Positions 10,001 to 18,607 of a stretch of 64,000 bases of DNA are shown here, piece by piece (within the stretch, counting starts at the first letter, position 1; each line of letters starts with the position of its first letter). This DNA is from Actinoplanes solisilvae (GTDB lineage: Bacteria; Actinomycetota; Actinomycetes; Mycobacteriales; Micromonosporaceae). The position numbers and the translations under genes are program-made. Under the pieces are notes generated by a model that worked only from the letters and a program-made list of their open reading frames with translations, had not been told where the DNA came from and ran no database searches. The stretch covers positions 1-64,000 of the forward strand of contig NZ_RJAC01000023.1 of assembly GCF_003999975.1 (NCBI RefSeq), read 5' to 3'.

Positions 10001-10197
10001 CTCGTCTGGTCGCGCCGCTGCTGATCCGGTCCGACACCGGCGCGGCCGCCGTGCCGGCCGCCGAGGCGCACTGGCCCTGGCTCGCCGAGACCGGGCTGCT
10101 GGCCCTGCTGGTCGGCGCGTGTGCGCTGGCCGCGGGCGCCGCCGTCGTTGTCCAGGCCCGTCGGGCGGACGCCGCCCATCTGAGGGTGGCGTCATGA
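7087..10197 (+). CDS. Large FtsX-type ABC permease
   Basis: 1036-aa membrane protein with a membrane helix near residues 15-38 and a long extracytoplasmic region. A block of helices follows near 300-420 and again near 460-490, then a second extracytoplasmic region, and three C-terminal helices within about 905-1020. This is a double FtsX/MacB-like arrangement. GTG 7087 overlaps the ATPase stop. Such giant permeases usually work with LolD-type ATPases in lipoprotein or antimicrobial-peptide handling, often under two-component control as here. The substrate is unknown. Confidence 0.88.
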   Translation: MLRLVVRRARAQWPLLASMLTILVIGATLLGTCTLLITRTSERAVEVSAARADPDTVTATAYIGAVSAENARSVATDAREVLTTSIAPFTTTTTTRASSVLRVLPGVGRGGYLSAIEDLPSRAALIEGRWPRGHETAVLQSTARLLGLRVGSRVHLGAELGIGSNPPVDLTVVAIVRPLQDTGWDRDPLDGTGFDPDPLESTGARSIKAYGPFLVDLGTLLDGGSALSRLEVTARPDLSAPTKRGLDQLTASLLEANRRLTGTLGDRVEIQRVDSPLPRTLLDARNQGQLTSGAVLALAVIGLLLTAIALALTGRLTTGVRTTETGLLDALGTSRRQFIATAAVEAGAVALIAAVLAIPASSFLYAALTHLSPLSGAGLAAGATVTTTQVLLVVAGATTLALLHIGLGARPTGDGGADRHRNRELLARSGLDLLLVGLAAVGWWQLRAQPSAAGYRADTVRILAPALILVAGSALLLRVVPPLLRAAERLALRGRGFTLSLAASGAARRPQALAAGLLICLGCAAATFGTAFGATWQTSQHEQADLSVGTDLALTLTSAPATGQSAQVAAATGGILSPVASQNVVVGQWLGDATSSPRLVAVDTRHSGAVLRGHLDHGRDWGGVTRPLVPSAQVAGVPLPQDSTPRLTGTATGDRPIAVTPQLILQDDAGLRTACTGDTVVLDGRPHDLPGCARVPGLRVIGVALGVLGETEIQHTSGIDVALTLPAAGDRTPWTIRAATPELDQVGGEKVEVSGATIRMTAAVSFADSTPSSRVLVATAFADPGPLPVVVSSRFARDVGAARGSELKIAVDQTPVPVTIAAVVPNIPSAPGEAAMLADVDSLTRALAVRGNVNSPVTAWWVGEPAHPGQASALHLGSVTTRDAVVERLTGSPLRASFPAVLRVLVVAAVVLLLGGVLLHITYDVQLRAVEVARLRGMGVSRRGIRAALLGEHAVVILPLLAAGAVIGALATRLVAPLLIRSDTGAAAVPAAEAHWPWLAETGLLALLVGACALAAGAAVVVQARRADAAHLRVAS

Positions 10198-12890
10198 AAC
10201 TCGACCGCTTCGTCCCCGCCGTTCACTGGCCCAGCGTCCGGGGGCGGGCACGCGCCGACGCCGGTCCGCTCCTGCTGGTCGCGGCCGTCGTCGCCGTCGT
10301 GGCCCTGCTCGCCGGGGGCACCCCGCCGCTGCTGCGCGGCACGTCCGACGACGCGGTCCGCGACGCGATCCGGCGCGCGCCCGACTCCGCCGCCGTGCAG
10401 GTCGACGCCGAGTGGGCCGACGAGTACGGCCCCACCGGTGGCCGCCAGCGCCAGCCGCACCTGGCCGAGGACGTCGACAGCCTCGGCGTCCTGGCCCAGA
10501 CGTCACTGCTGCCCAGCCTGCAGAAGTCGTTGCGGCCGCCGGTCACGTCGGTTTCCACCGTTTCGCTGGCCATCACCGACGGCAGCGTGCAGCGCCGGCT
10601 GCGGCTCGAATATCTGCACACCGCCGCCGGTGGTCCGGTGGTCACCTGGGTCGCCGGCGGACCGCCGCGTGCCTCGACGAAGATCCCGGACATCGAGGTG
10701 CCCCTCACCGCCCCCATGTGGCCCATCCAGGTGGGACTCTCGGAGGCCGAGGCGGCCGCGCTGAAGGTGCGCCCGGGCGACAAGGTGCCCGTCCAGGACG
10801 ACAACCGCAACCCCTATAACGTGCGGGTCAGCGGCATCTTCCGGGCGGCCGACCCGAATGATCCGGCGTGGCAGCTCGCCCCGTGGGCGCTGAACCCGGT
10901 GCCGAACGTCGACGGTCTGGGCAGCACCCGGCTCGCCGGTCTGCTCTCGGCCGAGTCCCTGCCCGACGCCCGCCTCGCGTTCCGCACCGACCAGTTGCGC
11001 CGGGGTGTGCACTTCGAGACCGACCCCGACTCGCTCACCTGGGAGTCGGCCGAGGCCCTGGCCGCCTCGGTGACCGAGCTCAAGGCCGGTTCCTCCGTGT
11101 CGGCCGACTACGGCAACGGGCTGAAGTGGACAACCGCGCTCGACAGCCTGCTGCGCGACGTGCGCGATCAGATCGCCGCCGCGTCGTCGCAGGCGGCCGT
11201 CCTGCTGATCGCCGTGCTGGCCGGGGCGCTGCTGGTCATCGGCCTGACCACCGAACTGCTGACCCGGCGCCGGGCGATCGCCCTGGCCACCGCTCGGCAG
11301 CGTGGGGCGTCGCTGCCCGCGATCGCCGCCGAGCTCGCCCTCGAGTCGGCCGCCGTCACCGTGCCGGCCGCCGCGCTCGGCCTCGGTCTGTCCGTCGCGG
11401 CCACCGGCGGCGCCGCGCTCACCTGGGTCGTGCCGTTCGTGCTGGCCGCCCTGTGCGCGGGCCCGGCCTACGGAGTTCTCGCCGCCGCCCGGGCCACCCG
11501 CGATCGGCGGGTCCCGGCCAACCGCAGCGCCCGCCGCTGGGCCGTGCGCACGGTGCTGCTTCGCCGTACGGCCGTCGACGTCGCCGTGCTCGCCCTGGCC
11601 GGCGCGGCCCTGGTCGCCCTGCACCAGCGCGGCGTCGTCGCCGGCGGCACCGGGCTGGACCTGCCCGCCGCCGCGCCCGCCCTGGTCGCCGTGGCCGCGT
11701 CGCTGCTGCTCGTACGCCTGCTGCCCCGAGCCACGCGGCTCGCGCTGCGGCTGGCCCTGCGGTCCCGGCGGACGTTGCTGCTTTTCGGGACCGCGCGGGC
11801 CGCCTCGACCGCGTCCCGGGTGCTGCCCGCCCTCTCCCTGACCGCCGCGATCGCCCTGGCGTCGTTCGCGGTCACCCTGCACGCCACCACCGAGCGTGGC
11901 CTCACCGAGGGTGCCTGGCTGACGGTCGGCGCCGACGCCCGCCTCGACCTGCGTTCGGAGACGACCGCCGACGCACCCGAGCTCGCCACCCGGCTGGCCG
12001 CGGCCCCGGGCGTACGCCACGCGGTCGCGGCTCAGGTGAACGAGGTCGCGCGGTTCACTGTGAACTCCGTCGCGGTCGACGCGGAACTGATCGTCGTGGA
12101 CACCGCCGCCTACCGGGCGCTGCTGGCCGACACCCCGCTGCCAGCGCTGCCCGCGGTGGCCACGAAGGGCAGCCCGATCCCGGCCCTGGTCCACACCAGT
12201 GACGGCAGCCTCACGCCGGGTGTGAACTTCAGCCTGCTGCGCTCCGGCGACCGGGCCGCCCCGTTGACCGCCGCCGGGTCCGCGCCCGGCGCGGGCAACG
12301 TCGTCATCGTCGACGCGGCGGCCGGCCTCGAGTTCGACCCGAACACGATCTGGATCACCGGCCCCGGCGCCGCGAAGGCCGCCACCGACCTGGCCACCGG
12401 CGGCCGGCTGACCACGCTCGACAACGCCCTGACCGAGCGCCGCACCGCGCCGCTGACCGCCGGGTTGTTGCGTCTCTACTGGGTCGCCGCGGCCGTCCTG
12501 CTGGCCCTGGGCCTGCTCGGGTTCGCGCTCGCGGCGGCGGCGAGCGCCCCGCAGCGGTGGGAGACGCTGGCCCGGCTGCGGACCCTCGGGCTACGGCCGC
12601 GCGACACCCAGCGCGTCGCCGCGGCCGAACTGCTGCCGATGGTGGTGTTCGCGGCCCTGTGCGGCCCGCTGCTCGGCAGTCTGCTGGCCCGCGTGACGCT
12701 GGGGCCGCTGAACCTGCGGCTGCTGACCGCCCAGACCGAGAACCCCGAGCCGGTCGTGTCCTGGTGGACGGCCGAGCTCGTGACCGTGGCGGCGCTGGCC
12801 GTCGTGCTGGTCGTTGTCGTGCTGGCCGAGTCGGCCCTGCGGCGCCGCCGTCGCCTGGGCGAGGTGCTGCGCGTCGGCACTGCCGGATGA
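10194..12890 (+). CDS. Large FtsX-type ABC permease, second subunit
   Basis: 898-aa membrane protein, a distant paralogue of its neighbour. It has an N-terminal helix (LLLVAAVVAVVALLAGG), a long extracytoplasmic domain, a block of helices from about 320 to 560 including FtsX-like segments (ALATARQRGASLPAI), a second extracytoplasmic domain, and C-terminal helices with TLARLRTLGLRPRDTQRV typical of the FtsX loop. ATG 10194 overlaps the previous stop as ATGA. It is the last gene of the ABC operon; the serine hydrolase follows after 37 bp. Confidence 0.88.
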   Translation: MKLDRFVPAVHWPSVRGRARADAGPLLLVAAVVAVVALLAGGTPPLLRGTSDDAVRDAIRRAPDSAAVQVDAEWADEYGPTGGRQRQPHLAEDVDSLGVLAQTSLLPSLQKSLRPPVTSVSTVSLAITDGSVQRRLRLEYLHTAAGGPVVTWVAGGPPRASTKIPDIEVPLTAPMWPIQVGLSEAEAAALKVRPGDKVPVQDDNRNPYNVRVSGIFRAADPNDPAWQLAPWALNPVPNVDGLGSTRLAGLLSAESLPDARLAFRTDQLRRGVHFETDPDSLTWESAEALAASVTELKAGSSVSADYGNGLKWTTALDSLLRDVRDQIAAASSQAAVLLIAVLAGALLVIGLTTELLTRRRAIALATARQRGASLPAIAAELALESAAVTVPAAALGLGLSVAATGGAALTWVVPFVLAALCAGPAYGVLAAARATRDRRVPANRSARRWAVRTVLLRRTAVDVAVLALAGAALVALHQRGVVAGGTGLDLPAAAPALVAVAASLLLVRLLPRATRLALRLALRSRRTLLLFGTARAASTASRVLPALSLTAAIALASFAVTLHATTERGLTEGAWLTVGADARLDLRSETTADAPELATRLAAAPGVRHAVAAQVNEVARFTVNSVAVDAELIVVDTAAYRALLADTPLPALPAVATKGSPIPALVHTSDGSLTPGVNFSLLRSGDRAAPLTAAGSAPGAGNVVIVDAAAGLEFDPNTIWITGPGAAKAATDLATGGRLTTLDNALTERRTAPLTAGLLRLYWVAAAVLLALGLLGFALAAAASAPQRWETLARLRTLGLRPRDTQRVAAAELLPMVVFAALCGPLLGSLLARVTLGPLNLRLLTAQTENPEPVVSWWTAELVTVAALAVVLVVVVLAESALRRRRRLGEVLRVGTAG

Positions 12891-12927
12891 CCTTCACGGC
12901 CTCTTGCCGTACGGGACGGGTCTTGGC

Positions 12928-14220
12928 ATGATCGCGCGCATGTCGATGACCCGCCGTCACGTCCTGGGTGCCGGTGCCGCCGCCCTGACCACCACGATCG
13001 CCGGTTGCGGCGAGGAGAAGGGCGCGTGGCTGGGCGAACGGCCGGCCGAAGGCGCGGGCGGTGGGGCTGTCACCGCGGCGGCCGTGCCCGCATACGTCGC
13101 GCCGCTCAAGGCGGTGCTGACCAAATACCTGAAGCCGACCACCGCGAATCCGAAGCACCCCACATACGCCGGGGCTGCGCTGGTCGTGATGGTCAACAAC
13201 GCGACGACGACGAACCTGGCGGTCGGGCACGCGCTGCGCTACGGCGCCGGACCGGTCGAACTGGCCGCGGCGAAGAAGGTCGCGATGCGTACCGACTCGA
13301 TCTTCGACCTGGCCTCACTGACCAAGGTGTACGTCGCCGTCCTGCTGCTCCAACAGGTCGACCAAGGCAAGATCACCCTGGACGCGCCGGTCAGCAACTA
13401 CCTGCCCGGTTTCGGCAAGAACACCGTCACCGTACGGATGCTGCTGACCCACACCAGCGGCCTGCCCGTCGGGGTCACCGGCGTGAAAGGCCTGACCGTC
13501 GCCGCCCAGCGCGCGAAGGTGCTCGCGACTCCCCTGGTCAGCGGCGCGGTGCCCGGCAAGACGTTCCGCTACTCCAGCGTCGGGTTGATGGTCGCCGCTC
13601 AACTCGTCGAAAAGGTCACCGGCCAGACCCTCGAGGCCGCCCTCAAGACCGGCATCACCACCCCGATGGGCTCGACCACCACCGGCTTCAACCCGCTGAC
13701 CTGGCTGAGCAAGACCGACCAGGCCGCCCGGCTGGCCGCCACCGACGCCCGCACCACCCGCGGCCTGCTGCGCGGCGTGGTCCACGACGACATCGCCGCG
13801 CAGATGGGCGGGGTCATCGGCAGCGCCGGCCTGTTCGGCACCGCCCGCGACGTCGCCCTGCTCGGCCAGATGCTGCTCGCCGGCGGCGTCTACGGCGGCA
13901 AACGCCTGCTCTCGGTCTCGATCGTCGCGTCGATGCTCAAGAACCACAACGCCGGCAAGCCCGCCGTCGACCCCGAACGGCCCGGCCGCCCCTCCGACCA
14001 CGGCATGGGCGTCACCCTGCGCCAGCCCTGGTTCATGGGCGCGCTGTCCTCCCCCACCACGTTCGGCCACACCGGCTTCACGGGCACGTCCCTGCTGGTC
14101 GACCCCCGCCGCAAACTCGTCGTGTCCCTGATGACCAACCGGGCCCACCCCAACTGGAGCTGGGCGAACCCCGACCCGATGCGGGCCGAGGTCGCCAACG
14201 TCCTCGCGAAGTATCTCTGA
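12928..14220 (+). CDS. Tat-exported lipoprotein serine hydrolase (beta-lactamase/class C-like)
   Basis: 430-aa penicillin-binding-protein-like serine hydrolase. The N-terminus has a twin-arginine motif (TRRHVLG) and then a lipobox ending IAGC, so it is probably a Tat-exported lipoprotein. Catalytic motifs are SLTK (SxxK, about residue 131), YSS in the YxN position, and HTGFTG in place of KTG. GGGACGGG is well placed before ATG 12928. The family includes esterases, D-aminopeptidases and beta-lactamases; the HTG form points to an esterase/peptidase rather than a true beta-lactamase. It may be the last gene of the two-component-controlled envelope operon. Confidence 0.88.
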   Translation: MIARMSMTRRHVLGAGAAALTTTIAGCGEEKGAWLGERPAEGAGGGAVTAAAVPAYVAPLKAVLTKYLKPTTANPKHPTYAGAALVVMVNNATTTNLAVGHALRYGAGPVELAAAKKVAMRTDSIFDLASLTKVYVAVLLLQQVDQGKITLDAPVSNYLPGFGKNTVTVRMLLTHTSGLPVGVTGVKGLTVAAQRAKVLATPLVSGAVPGKTFRYSSVGLMVAAQLVEKVTGQTLEAALKTGITTPMGSTTTGFNPLTWLSKTDQAARLAATDARTTRGLLRGVVHDDIAAQMGGVIGSAGLFGTARDVALLGQMLLAGGVYGGKRLLSVSIVASMLKNHNAGKPAVDPERPGRPSDHGMGVTLRQPWFMGALSSPTTFGHTGFTGTSLLVDPRRKLVVSLMTNRAHPNWSWANPDPMRAEVANVLAKYL

Positions 14221-14244
14221 GCCTCAGGAGGGTCACCGCTGGTG

Positions 14245-17200
14245 TCAGGACCCGGCGCGCACGGTGAAGGAGTGTGCCCCGGACGCGACGGCGTACACGG
14301 CGTAGGCGCCGTCGATGCGCTGGAACACCGCCCGGTTCGAAGCGGAGACGGCGCGCTTGTCGGTCGCCGGGAGCCACACCTCGGCTGTCGTGTTGGCGGG
14401 GACGGTCACCGAGAGCGCGAAGCGCCCGTCCTTCTTCGTCCAGGACGTTCGTGCCCAGCCGGCCGGGGTCTCGTACGAGCCGTCGGCCTTGGTCAGGTCG
14501 CCCACGGGCTTGGGCTTGAAGACGAGCCGGTCGTAGGCCTGCGATCCTGGGGCGGCCTGGATTCCGGCGATGCCCGCGTGGAACCACTCCTCGATCTGGG
14601 CCAGGATCATGTGGTTCTTGGAGTCGCCGCGGCTCCAGCGTTCGCCGATGGTGGTCATGCCGTTCGGGTTGGCCGGGGTCGGTTCCATGAAGTAGCCGTA
14701 GCTGGGCTGGTCGTTCTGCTGCAGCACCTCCCAGAGCACGTCGTCGCGGTCACCGTTCATCAGCGCCCGCACGGTCGGGCCCATGCCGATGGTGCCGGCG
14801 CTGAAGTGCGGGCCGGTGCCGTTGGGGTGGAAGCTGTAGATCAGTTCGACCAGCGCGTCGAGGACCTTGCCGCGGCTGTCGGCCGGCACCAGGCCCGCGT
14901 CGAGGGCGAGAGCCTGAGCCGCCTGAGTCGGGCCTTCGGGGCCGGCGTAACGGCCCGTTTCCGAGTTGAGGAAGGCCCGGTTGAACGCCGCCTTGATCTC
15001 CTCGGCCAGCGTCGCATAGCGAGCCGCATCGGCGTCGTGGCCGGTGAGCGTCGCGATCTGTGCCATCGACTGGATCGTCAGGTAATAGCCCCACGTCCCG
15101 GTGATCCGCCCGGACACCGGTTCGGCGCTCACCCAGTCGGCCAGCGCGGCGTCCACGTAGTACCCGTCGACGACCTTCTGCCGCTGGATGTAGTCGACGA
15201 AGCGCACGAGCCGGTCGTACGAGGCGCTCATTGTGGCGGTGTCGCCGTAGAGCTGGTGCAGGATCGCCGGCACCAGGACGATCGCGTTACCCCAGTTGAT
15301 CTCGTCGCCGAACCGGCCGCTGTAACCCCAGTCGTACACCGGCGTCTTCAGGGCGACGTTGCCGGCCATCGGCGTGTCGGCGAGCGACTGGCCCTCGACG
15401 AGGTGGCGCATCGTCGTACGCATGAAGGCGTTGAGCTGGAAATCGCGGTGAATGGCGCCCATCGGCATCGTGTAGTCGGCCGGGTACGACAACTTCTCGC
15501 GCCCGGGGCAGTCGGTGAACACGCTCATGATGTTCGCCGCGAACGAATACCGAGACATCGTGTGGACGCGGTTGACGCGCGCGTTCGACGACGAGAAAGT
15601 GCCCGCCACGGGCGTGTTCGCCTGCAGCCGTACGCCGGTGATCAGCTCTTTGGTCGGGGTGAAGCCCTCGGGAAGGCCGGTGACCTGCACCCACTGCATG
15701 CCGAAGTAGTTGAACCGAGGGTGCCACGTCTCGGTGCGCCCACCAAAGGTCGTATACGTGTTGAACAGGTCGACGCCGCGGGACCCGCCGCCGCCCATCA
15801 GCGAGGCCTGGTTGACCGTGCCGTCGGGGTTGAGCGACTCGGCCGGGGCCATCTTCACGGTCGTGCCGGCGGGAAGGCGCCGCGCGTCGAGGCGGGACCA
15901 GCCGACGATGTTCTGCCCGAGGTCGAAGACCCAGGTTCCGGGTACGGGGTTGGTGACCGTGACCGGTGTGAACTCCTCCTGGACGGTGATCGGCTCGGCG
16001 GTGCGGGCGACGAGCTTGGTGGCGAGGTTGGGCGGCGGCGCGAACCCGGCGTTGATCCAGCCGGTGGGAGTGCCGTCCCGGCGTTGAGCGGTGGGGCCCA
16101 GATCCGCGCCGGGAAGGTTCCAGCCGGGCTGCAAAAGGCGGGCGTCGTAGTCGGAGCCGGAATACCAGGCGTCGGTGACCAGCGGGCCCAGGGCCGTACG
16201 CCAGGACCGGTCGGTCACGATCGTCTCGCGGCTGCCGTCGCGGTAACGGATCTCCAGGCGGCCGATGAAGCGCGGGGTGACGGCCGCTCCGGCGGAGGCG
16301 TCGCTGGCGGCGATGTTGTTGCCCGAGCCGGTCACCTTCGCGCCGGCAGGGTGAGAGACACCGAGCGCGGGCTCGAAGGTGATGCTGCTGGCGCCGATCG
16401 CGGTGATGACGCGGGATTCCAGGCGGTCGCCGCCACCACCGGTGTCGACGTTGATGGTGCCGCCGACGTGATAACCGGTGACCGCGCTGACCTCGACGGT
16501 TGTGGCGCCGACGGGCGCGTCTGCGGTCAATGTCCCGTTGCCTTTGAGCTGGCTCTGCCACCACGAATACGGCGACGTGCGCCCGACGGCCGGGTTGGTG
16601 ACGCTGCGGCGCACGTAGGCCGGGCCGTTGCCGAGCTCGACGCCGACCGCGTTGGCCCCCGCACGCAGCTGGGAGGTCAGGTCGTACGTGCGGTATTCGC
16701 TGGAGAGCTGATAGTTGGAGTTGCCCGGGGCGAGGACCTCGTCGGTGATCTCCCGGCCGTTGACGGTGGCGTGGTGCAGACCGACGCCGGAGAGGTAGAG
16801 CCGCGCGTCGGCGACCTTCTTGTGCTTCGGCACCGCGAACTGGCGGGCGAAGATCGGCATCGGCTGGTTCTCGGCCCGGTCGGGGTAGTCGATCCAGCGG
16901 GCCGTACCCCATTCGGCCTGGTCGAGCAGGCCGGTGGTCCACGTGGACGGTGTGGACCAGGCCGACTGCTTGCGGTGGGCGTCCCAGACCCGCACGCGCC
17001 AAGCAACCGTGTCCCGGGAGCGCAGGTCATGACCGAAGCGCACCTGCTGGCGGTCGCCGTTCACCCGGCCGGTGCGCCAGAGCAGCCGCCCGGCGTTCAG
17101 GTCACCGACGGTCGCGGCGGCCTGCACCTCGTACGCGGTCTGCCGATCGGCGGCACAGACGCGCTGGCGGCAGTCGCCGGTCTGGCTCATCTGCCACGCG

Positions 17201-17376
17201 AGGGTGGGCCGGGTGTTGTCGAGGCCGAGCGGGGCGTCGTAGCGACCGTCGACGCTGAGGCGGGCGACGCGCACGCCGCCGCCGGATCCGGAGTGGGCGT
17301 TGGCCGGCACGGCGGCTCCGAGGGTGAGCAGTAACGCTGTCGTCAGGAGGATCGCGGGTCTTCTGATCGGGGACAT
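14245..17376 (-). CDS. Secreted alpha-L-rhamnosidase (GH78)
   Basis: 1043-aa GH78 rhamnosidase with a Sec signal peptide (hydrophobic run LLTTALLLTLGAA, cleavage near ANA). N-terminal beta domains follow; one contains QMSQTGDCRQRVCAADRQT, probably a surface loop. The (alpha/alpha)6 catalytic domain includes the GH78 hallmark region CPGREKLSYPADYTMPMG and the later WGNAIVLVPAILHQLYGD and RWSRGDSKNHMI segments. It removes terminal rhamnose from plant glycosides or polysaccharides outside the cell. ATG 17376 overlaps the GH1 stop (TGATG), so the two enzymes are co-translated. It is the last gene of the sugar operon. Confidence 0.93.
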   Translation of the reverse strand: MSPIRRPAILLTTALLLTLGAAVPANAHSGSGGGVRVARLSVDGRYDAPLGLDNTRPTLAWQMSQTGDCRQRVCAADRQTAYEVQAAATVGDLNAGRLLWRTGRVNGDRQQVRFGHDLRSRDTVAWRVRVWDAHRKQSAWSTPSTWTTGLLDQAEWGTARWIDYPDRAENQPMPIFARQFAVPKHKKVADARLYLSGVGLHHATVNGREITDEVLAPGNSNYQLSSEYRTYDLTSQLRAGANAVGVELGNGPAYVRRSVTNPAVGRTSPYSWWQSQLKGNGTLTADAPVGATTVEVSAVTGYHVGGTINVDTGGGGDRLESRVITAIGASSITFEPALGVSHPAGAKVTGSGNNIAASDASAGAAVTPRFIGRLEIRYRDGSRETIVTDRSWRTALGPLVTDAWYSGSDYDARLLQPGWNLPGADLGPTAQRRDGTPTGWINAGFAPPPNLATKLVARTAEPITVQEEFTPVTVTNPVPGTWVFDLGQNIVGWSRLDARRLPAGTTVKMAPAESLNPDGTVNQASLMGGGGSRGVDLFNTYTTFGGRTETWHPRFNYFGMQWVQVTGLPEGFTPTKELITGVRLQANTPVAGTFSSSNARVNRVHTMSRYSFAANIMSVFTDCPGREKLSYPADYTMPMGAIHRDFQLNAFMRTTMRHLVEGQSLADTPMAGNVALKTPVYDWGYSGRFGDEINWGNAIVLVPAILHQLYGDTATMSASYDRLVRFVDYIQRQKVVDGYYVDAALADWVSAEPVSGRITGTWGYYLTIQSMAQIATLTGHDADAARYATLAEEIKAAFNRAFLNSETGRYAGPEGPTQAAQALALDAGLVPADSRGKVLDALVELIYSFHPNGTGPHFSAGTIGMGPTVRALMNGDRDDVLWEVLQQNDQPSYGYFMEPTPANPNGMTTIGERWSRGDSKNHMILAQIEEWFHAGIAGIQAAPGSQAYDRLVFKPKPVGDLTKADGSYETPAGWARTSWTKKDGRFALSVTVPANTTAEVWLPATDKRAVSASNRAVFQRIDGAYAVYAVASGAHSFTVRAGS

Positions 17377-18569
17377 CAGATTCCTTCTCTGTCGAGCCGG
17401 CCGCCGGCGGCGACGCGGGCGAAGGCGTGGGCGCTGGGCTTCGGGTGGCGGGTGAAGTCGGTGCGGTCAACGGCGATCAGGCCGAACCGGGGCCGGTAGC
17501 CTTCGCTCCACTCGAAGTTGTCGAAGGCGGACCAGTGCAGGTAGCCGCGCACGTCGACCCCTTCCGCGAGGGCCTGGGCGACGGCCGCGAGGTGGCTGTG
17601 CAGGTAGGCGACGCGTTCGGTGTCGTCGGTGGTGGCGATGCCGTTCTCGGTGACATACAGGGGCAGGCCGGTGCGGGCGGCGCGGTGCAGCATCTGGCGC
17701 AGGCCGTCGGGGTGAACGGCCCAGCCCATCTGGGTTGTCGGCGTGCCCGGCGGTGGCGTGCCGAACCAGGTGGGCGACGTGGAGTCGACCCACTGCTTGC
17801 GGTAGTACTGCACGCCGAGCCAGTCGCCGCGGCCGGGGCCGGTCAGCCCGTCGAGGTAGCGGTCGACGATCTCGTGCCGCATCACCTCGCAGAGCTCCTC
17901 GTCGCGGTCGTGGGCCGGGGCCAGCAGCGGCAACTGCACGGCCAGCCCGGTCAGCGAGGAAGCCTCCTCGCGTACGGCCCGAACACCGTCGAAGTGGGCG
18001 CCCAGCAACGCCTCCCCCGCCCGGCGCCACAGCACGGGATTGGTGATGCCGGGCGGGTGGTAGCCCTCGAGATAGCCGTGCAGCGCGACCATCTGGGGTT
18101 CGTTGATGGTGCACACGTACGGCATGAGGTCGCCCAGCTCGCCGGCGACGCGCGCGCTGTAGCGGGCGAAGACGGCGCCCGCGTCCGGGGCGAGCCACCC
18201 GCCGCGGGCCGCGAGCCAGCGCGGCAGCGTGAAGTGGTGCAGCGTGACGAAGGCGGTCAGCCCCTCGTCGCGCAGCGCGGTGAGGACCCGCCGGTAGTGA
18301 GCCAGCGCCGCCCGGCTGAACTCGCCGGGCGCCGGTTCGATGCGCGACCACTCCAGCGAGAGGCGATGCGCGTTGTGGCCCAGCGAGGACAGCAGCTCGA
18401 AGTCCTCCCGGTAGCGGTGGAAGTGGTCGATGCCGTCGCCGGAGGACTCGACGGCCGCGGTGGCCGGGTCGTGTTCGAAATCCCACCAGTCGTTGTTGGT
18501 GTTACCGCCCTCGACCTGGTGGGCGGCGGTGGCGCTGCCCCAGAGGAAGTCGACGGGGAAGTCGGTCAC
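17376..18569 (-). CDS. GH1 beta-glucosidase
   Basis: 397-aa GH1 enzyme, with no signal peptide, so cytoplasmic. The N-terminus DFLWGSATAAHQVEGG is the GH1 entry motif. The acid/base is the Glu of CTINEP (about residue 162) and the nucleophile the Glu of YVTENG (about 306). WSAFDNFEWSEGYRPRFGL is the aglycone/C-terminal signature. Length is about 50 residues shorter than usual family members. It starts at GTG 18569 with GGAGAGAGG upstream. Paired with the secreted rhamnosidase, it would split the glucoside that remains after rhamnose removal. Confidence 0.93.
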   Translation of the reverse strand: MTDFPVDFLWGSATAAHQVEGGNTNNDWWDFEHDPATAAVESSGDGIDHFHRYREDFELLSSLGHNAHRLSLEWSRIEPAPGEFSRAALAHYRRVLTALRDEGLTAFVTLHHFTLPRWLAARGGWLAPDAGAVFARYSARVAGELGDLMPYVCTINEPQMVALHGYLEGYHPPGITNPVLWRRAGEALLGAHFDGVRAVREEASSLTGLAVQLPLLAPAHDRDEELCEVMRHEIVDRYLDGLTGPGRGDWLGVQYYRKQWVDSTSPTWFGTPPPGTPTTQMGWAVHPDGLRQMLHRAARTGLPLYVTENGIATTDDTERVAYLHSHLAAVAQALAEGVDVRGYLHWSAFDNFEWSEGYRPRFGLIAVDRTDFTRHPKPSAHAFARVAAGGRLDREGI

Positions 18570-18607
18570 GCCGGTGTCCTCTCTCCAGGGCCGCGCGCCG
18601 CGGTGAC

